From Methanobacteriota archaeon (lineage in GTDB: Archaea > Thermoplasmatota > Poseidoniia > Poseidoniales > Poseidoniaceae), in contig PBUZ01000029.1 of assembly GCA_002728035.1 (NCBI GenBank), forward strand, positions 21,355 through 43,161: 21,807 nucleotides of DNA, written 5' to 3'. Shown here piece by piece: positions 16,801-21,807 of this stretch (its first letter is position 1; the number at the start of each line of letters is the position of its first letter). A program made the translations under genes and the position numbers. The notes beneath the pieces are model-generated. The model was given only the letters and a program-made list of their open reading frames with translations. It had not been told where the DNA came from and made no database searches.

Positions 16801-18998
16801 CCACACAGGTCATTCAAGTGACCATCAAAGATCAACCGGTTCTCCCATCAGCCATGTCTGCCATGGTTTGGAAGGAGTGGGTCGACGACGACAACCTCAA
16901 CGGCTGGCCCGATGAAGGAGAATACAGTTCAGTCCAGATGCTTGTCCCCTCCGACCTGACGATGCTCACGGGCGTTTACACGCTCATGTTGGATGATACG
17001 GCGGGCAGTCTTGGGCAAAAAGTAGCGATTTACCTTGAAGGAACCGACCCATCAGGCTACGCCATTCAAGACGGTGGTAGTGCGGTAGAGGACGATCAGT
17101 TGTTCACCTACCAACTCGCAGTCGACGGCCCACCTGAACTTGCACCCGACGCCTTCTCGTGGGCTGATGGACGCAAATCATGGCTCCACCCGCAACAACC
17201 TTACGAATTGAACGTGGAGATCACCGAGCCGAACGGTGGATCTGACCTCTCAACGGTTGAGGTGATGTTGGCCAGCAACCAAGGCACCGATACGATGAGC
17301 ATCCTTTGGGATTTCGATTCCAGCAACTGCACCACGAACTCGGCCCACATCATCCTCGAAACGTGCACGATGTTGGGGTCAAACGGACTCGCTGGGCCCT
17401 TCGAAAAGGACATGACCCTCAATGTTCAACTTCGATTTGGCTGGAACACGCCCGATTTGGGTGACAACCGTCGCGAACCGGCCATCCTTGTGGCCGACCG
17501 TGCTGGACAAGAAGAGCTCCGCACCTTCCCCGAGCATCGTTGGCGCTTCTCGGCTGGCCTCAGTGTTCCCGAAGAATCCGTGAACTTGTTCCTCACCCGC
17601 GGTTCCTTCCTCGGCGATGGTGCTCGCGTGACGCCGCTCACGCCGATGGAAATCTCTGGGGGCTTGGTGTTTACAGAAACGTTCACCGTGCCTGCATTTG
17701 ATTGCGACGTCGACCTCCTCTTTGCAGGACAAACTTACGCTGCTACTGCATACAACGGTGTATGGTCCATGGAAGTTCAAGCACCTGCAACTTCGGGTTC
17801 GGTGCCGTTGACTTGGGAAGTCGGCTGTTTGGAAGGCCAAGGCGTGGACCTTACCGACAAGGAGAATTCGGTGAAATGGATCGTCGTTGACGGCACCGGT
17901 CCAACACCGATTGAGGTCCTCTCCCCACGCCCGATGGCGATTCTTGGTGGTGAAAACCACGAGGTGCGCGTTGTTCTGCAAGAACTCGGTGGTCTTGACT
18001 TGCAATCCCTCGAATTGGTGTGGGTCGTTGAGGACTTTGAAACGGGTGATTTGATTCGCTCAGGCAGAGAACCGCTTACCCTCGAGGGTGAGGAACTCGT
18101 CGGCCTTCAGTTGGAATTGTTCGCTGAGATGAATCTCAGTTCCATCACCAATGACATGCTCATCGACCGCATGCTCGTGAAGATCAGCATCGATGGGCGT
18201 GACCTCGCAGGCAACACCGTCACGGGATTGGAAGGGCAGAGCAACAACCTCTACATCGCTACCTGGAACATGGAATGGCTGCAGCCGAACTTTGAACTCA
18301 GCCCGTCTGCCATGACGTATTCTCGCTTGTTGATGGATGTTGGTGATACCACCTCCATACAACTTGAAGTTGAAAACACTGGCACGCTGGCAGGCAGCAT
18401 CGACGTGTTGTTTGAGGCGGTGAGCATGGACGGTTCACGCACCCTCGTTCAACGCACCTCTGTCGATGTTGAAGCTGGTGCAATCAGCACCGTTTCCGTT
18501 GACTGGGGCCCAGAAGAACCTGGCCTGCAGTGGGTTGAAGCAACGCTTGACAACGGTCAGACCTCGAGCGGACCCACGGTTGATGTTCGCGTTGCAGAAG
18601 AACCTTCGTTCACCCAGAAAGTGTTTGGTGAGGTCAATCCGGTGTTGGGAACCCTCACCGCTTTGCTCTTGACCATGGTCGTGCTTACCCTCTTGATTTG
18701 GATGAAGAGAATGACCGTCAATCAAGGCTCAAAGATCGGCTATGACTGGGACGAATATTCCTCGGAACTTGATGACGAGTACGACGAGTACGACGAGTAC
18801 GAAGACGAGGGCCTTGAGCCGGTTGCAGCCGCCACGGCCACCGCCGCTACCGCCGCCACAGACACCGGGACCGCCTCATCCAACGAAGAAGAAACGGATT
18901 GGGTGATGGGCTCCGATGGCTACTGGTGGTACCACGACAAGGAAGCCAACGAATGGTGGTATAAGGACGCCAACGGTGACATCGTCAAGCATCCATGA
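13893..18998 (+). CDS. Giant tail-anchored surface protein with aromatic cytosolic tail
   Basis: Cell-surface protein of 1701 residues, function unknown. It starts with a signal peptide (ATAIGLVMLLVFSTWLG). Residues ~120-272 look like a jelly-roll/MAM-like beta domain with several cysteines (TSPACGYN, RSGCGET, STCCDYWF) that could form disulfides. A long stretch of Ig-like beta repeats with many N-x-S/T sequons follows, then a CARDB-like domain (~1466-1569), one membrane helix (~1584-1603) with a Lys-Arg stop-transfer, and a 98-residue cytosolic tail. The tail has an Asp/Glu/Tyr repeat, an Ala/Thr-rich stretch, and a terminal module with GYWWYHD and EWWYKD. ATG 13908 (five codons in) has GGAGG only 3 nt upstream and is the alternative start. 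The frame is open far upstream into ileS, but that part is antisense. It is likely an adhesin or S-layer-associated protein. Confidence 0.85.
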   Translation: MAGRRMHATAIGLVMLLVFSTWLGAMTSSDVNRSELGVESGPQWVGAGDEMNLTLTATPNTNFKLDLPSDEPLVSAELKFTPKVLPTQSGFVWEDGADWNHADSISNGSTVSNGALTGSSPGILWDFNTNNQGWTFQNSYTARVTSPACGYNGSSGGSLRTYAGSTYGTSPVVNLAGGTNVPFHAWVHEGRSGCGETPDSGENLQFQYKTATGSWTVFRTFSGGGSQTSNFQFMTTLPAAALHSASQFRIHQTSGSSTCCDYWFVDDVHIATPPESNWTSPTLGHKAGSTQLLADDTYAPLFMEAMIPEGAYLNWSILNSAGEVVPGMHGSNELVVPLNLLDYDLIDQFRLHLEFIGSASGMPEVYAIAGDGSRTESFHTDPSLKGWTMTNTTFSPAGISGHANSSMVSPWFLANAPVYDAMLNGIVTNAEVHVRQHVDDPWTNVTLPYIPEVSQATVGMQVRIVPLPPSDGNMSNFTTWSITELTTDLFGGQHPARPSLDFYLDERYEWGGEDERVGVWGWQNRFVNAEETMDVVMTGGAPAVAKAWVPTHDLTSFGFGYNAQNGHIRDVALFVGNTLVANRSLDNTSAGLFHLTPDEFAAFTTELSGVATSVSILSTDFTEVRIELTGQGVATLGGLRATYDASHNLVANADSAFVMGVNEARTSVANIGGMQAVPMPFMAESRGGLTVEVVALQTSGTVVLKDGAMHNAPTVLTPSQQWQTISTEYQVVGGVVTHHRLDVFSKNHQATWLFPDAGGAPAGLGDASLVELHPTNPITVTEDGMMVTTNITFRINPMWDDEMQLTATSRLVLQSGVVSVPFSHTWGAYNSQGYENDLELKSMVFSEDGVPMPPSRQYLRGGESMNISVEVGFEGLNSEHGFVDGDALLTLYMDGIEVRNTTSLEGTYWNFTQAIPFTYDDVTWTVQLQSLNGSSVVDPSELDRTFTVDSVKPEVIDASMYRYDHRTPSPTQVIQVTIKDQPVLPSAMSAMVWKEWVDDDNLNGWPDEGEYSSVQMLVPSDLTMLTGVYTLMLDDTAGSLGQKVAIYLEGTDPSGYAIQDGGSAVEDDQLFTYQLAVDGPPELAPDAFSWADGRKSWLHPQQPYELNVEITEPNGGSDLSTVEVMLASNQGTDTMSILWDFDSSNCTTNSAHIILETCTMLGSNGLAGPFEKDMTLNVQLRFGWNTPDLGDNRREPAILVADRAGQEELRTFPEHRWRFSAGLSVPEESVNLFLTRGSFLGDGARVTPLTPMEISGGLVFTETFTVPAFDCDVDLLFAGQTYAATAYNGVWSMEVQAPATSGSVPLTWEVGCLEGQGVDLTDKENSVKWIVVDGTGPTPIEVLSPRPMAILGGENHEVRVVLQELGGLDLQSLELVWVVEDFETGDLIRSGREPLTLEGEELVGLQLELFAEMNLSSITNDMLIDRMLVKISIDGRDLAGNTVTGLEGQSNNLYIATWNMEWLQPNFELSPSAMTYSRLLMDVGDTTSIQLEVENTGTLAGSIDVLFEAVSMDGSRTLVQRTSVDVEAGAISTVSVDWGPEEPGLQWVEATLDNGQTSSGPTVDVRVAEEPSFTQKVFGEVNPVLGTLTALLLTMVVLTLLIWMKRMTVNQGSKIGYDWDEYSSELDDEYDEYDEYEDEGLEPVAAATATAATAATDTGTASSNEEETDWVMGSDGYWWYHDKEANEWWYKDANGDIVKHP
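18774..18800 (+). repeat. Three perfect tandem copies of GACGAGTAC
   Basis: The 9-mer GACGAGTAC is repeated three times without mismatch and encodes Asp-Glu-Tyr triplets in the cytosolic tail of the giant surface protein. Exact DNA identity at synonymous positions points to recent duplication. Confidence 0.85.
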
Positions 18999-19008
18999 AG
19001 GTTCATCC

Positions 19009-19016
19009 GGTGAGGT
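19009..19016 (+). promoter_or_regulatory. Ribosome-binding site of nadE
   Basis: GGTGAGGT just before ATG 19020; its GGTG core lies 7 nt upstream. No TATA-like box is seen at the usual distance, so nadE is probably read from the transcript of the giant surface protein gene, whose stop lies 21 bp upstream. Confidence 0.45.
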
Positions 19017-19019
19017 ATC

Positions 19020-20786
19020 ATGACCAAGGTGGGCTTGCTCCAACTCGACCCCACCGTAGGCGACCTTTCGGGTAACGTCCAACGCCTCGCAGGTCTTGCT
19101 CAACTCGCTGAAGCCCAAGGCGCCAGCGTTGGCGTTTCAACCGAGTTGGCGGTGTGCGGTTATCCACCACGAGATTTGTTGCTGGAGCACGATTTTGTTC
19201 AACGTTCGTTCAATGCTGCTTTGAGCGTGACCAGTTCGATTCCCCTGTTGGTCGGTACACCCGTACCGGCAGAAGACGAGCGTTCACTTCCGACCAACGG
19301 TGTCGTTCGATGCGGTCCTGAATACACCACCATCACAGGGGAAGGGCAGGCGAGGATCGTTGCGGAGAAGCAATTGCTTCCTACCTACGATGTGTTTGAC
19401 GAAGCCCGGTATTTTGCTGCCAAGAACCGTTCGGGTTTGGCACGTTCCTTCGGTTCGCTAACCCTCGGCGTCACCGTGTGTGAGGATGCCTGGCAGTCCG
19501 CTGGAATGACTCCCTCGGCCTATGCCAACGACCCCATTGAACACATCGCTGAGTGGTGTCGGCAGGGCGTGGCGATTCACGCCACGGTCAATCTTTCCGC
19601 CTCGCCGTTTCATGCTGATAAGTTCACCAAACGATTGGCCGTTGCACGCCATGCAGCCTCGGTGTTGAATCATCCATTTTTGCTCGCCAATCAAGTTGGT
19701 GGCAACGACGATCTGTTGTTTGACGGTCGCAGTTTGGTCGCTTGGCCTGACGGGCGCGCAGTGGTCGCACCTTCTTGGCAAGAGGGCGTTCTCTTGGTTG
19801 ACCTCGACGACCCAGCAGCGTGTTCTTGGATCAAAAGCGAGGCATCCGATGCCTTGCAGACCGGCCAGCACAGCCTGATGCTCTTGGAGGCCAACGACAA
19901 CGGGCAAGCGATGGTGGACAGCATTGACGAATTGACCGATGCCGTCGTCACGGGACTTGCGGACTACTGTCGGAAATCCGGCATCACCTCCATCGTCTTG
20001 GGCCTCTCAGGAGGCATCGACTCTGCGGTTGCTGCATGTGTTGCCGCCGCTGCAATTGGACCTGAAAACGTCACGGGCTTGGCCATGCCCAGCCGCCATT
20101 CATCGCAACATTCCATCGACGATGCCGAGCACACCGCCATGGCCTTGGGCATGGAGTACGTTCTTCACCGCATTGACGGAATGCACGAACGCGTGGAGGA
20201 GACGTTGGGCGAGGTGCTTGAACACGGGCACACCGTCGCAGGTGAGAACCTTCAGGCTCGTTTGCGCGCCATCCTCGTGATGGGATATGCCAACGCTCGC
20301 TCGAGCATGGCCATCACCACGGGAAACAAGTCCGAAATCGCACAGGGCTATTGCACCCTTTACGGCGACATGGCGGGCGGGTATGCACCGCTTGGTGACG
20401 TCTACAAAATGGAGGTCTATGCCATGGCTGAGCGTTTCAATCAACGAGCAGAGGCTGCGGGTCGCACAGCCCCCGTGTCTTCTTCCACCCTCACCAAACC
20501 GCCTTCAGCTGAGTTGGCCCCCGACCAGTTTGATGAGGACACCCTTCCCGCTTACGATGTGCTTGACGATGTGCTCAGGGCGCACATTGAAGGCGGCCTG
20601 AACGCCGATGAAATGATGGCTTCCGGATTTGAGGAATCCTTGGTGATGGACGTTCTGGGCCGACTTGAACGCAACGAGCACAAGCGATGGCAAATGGCCC
20701 CAGCTCCCAGAGTGAGTCCTCGTGCCTTCGGCCAAGGCTGGCGCCGACCACTGGCTTCTCGTCACGATTGGCGAGGCGCTCCGTGA
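19020..20786 (+). CDS. nadE: Glutamine-dependent NAD+ synthetase
   Basis: Cytosolic enzyme for the last step of NAD biosynthesis: it amidates nicotinic acid adenine dinucleotide using ATP and ammonia taken from glutamine. It has 588 residues in two domains. The N-terminal nitrilase-type glutaminase (~1-270) shows the Glu42-Lys117-Cys154 triad in TELAVCGYPPRD, VAEKQLLPTYD and VTVCEDAW. The C-terminal synthetase domain has the PP-loop SGGIDS (330-335) and the later conserved ITTGNKSE. Length and domain order match the glutamine-dependent two-domain form rather than the short ammonia-dependent one. A GGTGAGGT ribosome-binding site sets ATG 19020, 21 bp after the surface protein gene; trhO follows in the same frame. 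No missing residue is noticed. Confidence 0.96.
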   Translation: MTKVGLLQLDPTVGDLSGNVQRLAGLAQLAEAQGASVGVSTELAVCGYPPRDLLLEHDFVQRSFNAALSVTSSIPLLVGTPVPAEDERSLPTNGVVRCGPEYTTITGEGQARIVAEKQLLPTYDVFDEARYFAAKNRSGLARSFGSLTLGVTVCEDAWQSAGMTPSAYANDPIEHIAEWCRQGVAIHATVNLSASPFHADKFTKRLAVARHAASVLNHPFLLANQVGGNDDLLFDGRSLVAWPDGRAVVAPSWQEGVLLVDLDDPAACSWIKSEASDALQTGQHSLMLLEANDNGQAMVDSIDELTDAVVTGLADYCRKSGITSIVLGLSGGIDSAVAACVAAAAIGPENVTGLAMPSRHSSQHSIDDAEHTAMALGMEYVLHRIDGMHERVEETLGEVLEHGHTVAGENLQARLRAILVMGYANARSSMAITTGNKSEIAQGYCTLYGDMAGGYAPLGDVYKMEVYAMAERFNQRAEAAGRTAPVSSSTLTKPPSAELAPDQFDEDTLPAYDVLDDVLRAHIEGGLNADEMMASGFEESLVMDVLGRLERNEHKRWQMAPAPRVSPRAFGQGWRRPLASRHDWRGAP

Positions 20787-20800
20787 GGGCGGTGCCCTCA
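20784..20800 (+). other. Perfect 7-bp stem-loop between nadE and trhO
   Basis: TGAGGGC-GGT-GCCCTCA forms a perfect 7-bp stem with a 3-nt loop, and the TGA stop of nadE is its first arm. No T-run follows, so it is not a standard terminator. It could be an RNA-processing or 3'-protecting hairpin, or chance. Confidence 0.45.
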
Positions 20801-20805
20801 AGAAC
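20797..20805 (+). promoter_or_regulatory. Possible TATA-like box of trhO
   Basis: CTCAAGAAC centred 25 nt before GTG 20826. It is a weaker match than the other boxes and overlaps the stem-loop. It would explain how trhO is translated despite lacking a Shine-Dalgarno sequence. Confidence 0.2.
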
Positions 20806-20825
20806 TCGCTTCCTTACGCCAAGGC

Positions 20826-21674
20826 GTGCCCGGTTCCATCGTCAACATCGCCGGTTATCGGTTCGTGGATTTGGCCGAACGCGATGAATTGCAAGCGGTG
20901 CTACGAAGCGTTTGCACGGATGCGGGCTTGAAGGGGACGGTCTTGTTGGCGCCTGAAGGCATCAATTTCTTTCTCGCTGGACCGCAGGCATCCATCGATG
21001 TCTACACCAAGTTTCTCGAGCAAGATGAACGGTTCCGAGGCATACCGCTCAAAGTCTCCTACACCGGTTACCAACCGTTCAACCGAATGAACGTCCGCAA
21101 AAAGAACGAGATCATCTCGGTGGGCATGGACCACATTCAACCAGCGACCTTCACCGGCGAAGAGATCGAGCCACAGGCGTTCAAGGAGATGCTCGACCAC
21201 GGAGAGCACGTCCATGTGTTGGACACGAGGAACGACTACGAATTGCGCGTGGGCACGTTTGACAATGCCATCGATCTTGACATCCGAACCTTCCGTGCCT
21301 TCCCCGAAGCGATTCAATCGCTTCCGGACACCATGAAAGACGAGCCCATCGTGATGTTTTGCACCGGCGGCATTCGCTGCGAGAAAGCCAGTGCCATCAT
21401 GATCGAAGCAGGCTTCACCAACGTCAAGCAACTCAAAGGAGGCGTCCTCGGCTACTTTGAGGAGGTTGGAGGTGCGCACTGGGACGGTGATTGTTTTGTG
21501 TTCGACCAGCGCGTTGCGGTGAATCCCCAACTCGAGGAAACGGAGGTCGTCGTCTGCTTTGCTTGCCGAGAACCGCTTTCAGTCGAGGAACAATCCTCCA
21601 CCGATTACGTTGTTGGCGTGTCCTGCCCTTACTGCATTGGCCGCAAGAACGTGGTTCCCATCAGCGGGCGATGA
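20826..21674 (+). CDS. trhO: TrhO-type tRNA uridine(34) hydroxylase (rhodanese family)
   Basis: Member of the YceA/TrhO (UPF0176) family. The E. coli and B. subtilis members use oxygen to hydroxylate uridine 34 of tRNA anticodons (ho5U), improving wobble decoding. It has 282 residues: an N-terminal acylphosphatase-like domain (~5-100, LKGTVLLAPEGIN), a rhodanese domain (~110-225) with the family loop FCTGGIRCEKAS around Cys179, and a C-terminal putative zinc site with CFAC (244-247) and CPYC (267-270). GTG 20826 is the only usable start: going upstream, the same frame reaches the nadE TGA after 13 codons with no other start. There is no ribosome-binding site. The 3' end overlaps the opposing gene by 14 bp. 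Family assignment is firm; activity in this organism is inferred. Confidence 0.92.
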   Translation: MPGSIVNIAGYRFVDLAERDELQAVLRSVCTDAGLKGTVLLAPEGINFFLAGPQASIDVYTKFLEQDERFRGIPLKVSYTGYQPFNRMNVRKKNEIISVGMDHIQPATFTGEEIEPQAFKEMLDHGEHVHVLDTRNDYELRVGTFDNAIDLDIRTFRAFPEAIQSLPDTMKDEPIVMFCTGGIRCEKASAIMIEAGFTNVKQLKGGVLGYFEEVGGAHWDGDCFVFDQRVAVNPQLEETEVVVCFACREPLSVEEQSSTDYVVGVSCPYCIGRKNVVPISGR

Positions 21675-21807
21675 CGATCCAATCGTCGGACAATTCACCG
21701 TGACTCCACCGATGCCATTCGTGGCCATGGATGCCGTCATGAGCGATGAAGAACAGTTGGGTGGGCGAGATGACCACGTCCCCGTAGGTCAAGGCTTGCG
21801 ATGAATT
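21661..21807 (-). CDS. C-terminal fragment of a convergent gene, possibly with an ELWxxDGT-like repeat
   Basis: The last 48 codons of a minus-strand gene that enters from the right edge; its start lies outside the window. The frame is open to the edge and uses the same codon style as its neighbours. The peptide contains QLFFIAHDGIHGHEWHRW, which resembles the LFFSA-DG-HG-ELW pattern of ELWxxDGT-type beta-propeller repeats in secreted proteins, and ends in DDWIVIAR. Its TGA (21663-21661) lies inside the 3' end of trhO, a 14-bp tail-to-tail overlap. No function is claimed beyond a likely secreted repeat protein. Confidence 0.6.
   Translation of the reverse strand, partial: NSSQALTYGDVVISPTQLFFIAHDGIHGHEWHRWSHGELSDDWIVIAR

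Noticed and set aside
1..21807. A dedicated defence, toxin-antitoxin or mobile system
   Set aside because: No nuclease/helicase defence modules, transposase, integrase, terminal repeats or toxin-antitoxin pairs are recognisable; the MutS-like ATPase stands alone between unrelated genes.

Overview
The window looks like a stretch of euryarchaeal chromosome, most like planktonic Marine Group II (Ca. Poseidoniales). This rests on gene style, because there is no rRNA or other marker here. The reasons are a HhH-MutS-like ATPase, an archaeal/eukaryotic-type (type 2) IleRS, lipobox lipoproteins, very large surface proteins with one C-terminal membrane segment and an acidic cytosolic tail, tightly packed genes, and AT-rich boxes about 26 nt upstream of start codons as expected for archaeal leaderless transcripts. 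DNA is moderately GC-rich and codon style is even throughout. I see no mobile element, CRISPR array, tRNA or rRNA, and no gene-free stretch over 300 bases.

Layout. (1) 1-1293: 3' part of cysS (+), meeting tail-to-tail a membrane-anchored lamin-tail/amidohydrolase protein (1294-3825, -). (2) 3919-6154: thioredoxin and an S15/CocE-type X-Pro dipeptidyl-peptidase-like lipoprotein (+), divergent from the amidohydrolase. (3) 6209-8212: HhH-MutS-like ATPase (+), abutting a convergent leftward block. (4) 13725-8213 (-): ileS, a cytosolic BtuF-like binding protein translationally coupled to it, and an Asp-box (BNR) lipoprotein. (5) 13893-21674 (+): a 1701-residue surface protein, glutamine-dependent NAD+ synthetase (nadE), and a TrhO-type tRNA U34 hydroxylase. 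(6) 21661-21807 (-): last 48 codons of another gene, overlapping the trhO end.

How the genes fit together. Half the window is housekeeping (CysRS, IleRS, NadE, TrhO, thioredoxin, a MutS-family ATPase). The other half is cell-envelope proteins: two lipoproteins, two tail-anchored surface proteins and possibly the truncated last gene. Two of the envelope proteins are predicted hydrolases (peptidase, amidohydrolase), which suits a heterotroph degrading organic matter at its surface. I see no recognisable defence or mobile system. The most unusual items are the domain architectures of the two anchored proteins, the aromatic cytosolic tail of the giant one, the signal-less BtuF-like protein behind ileS, and the regular promoter/start spacing.
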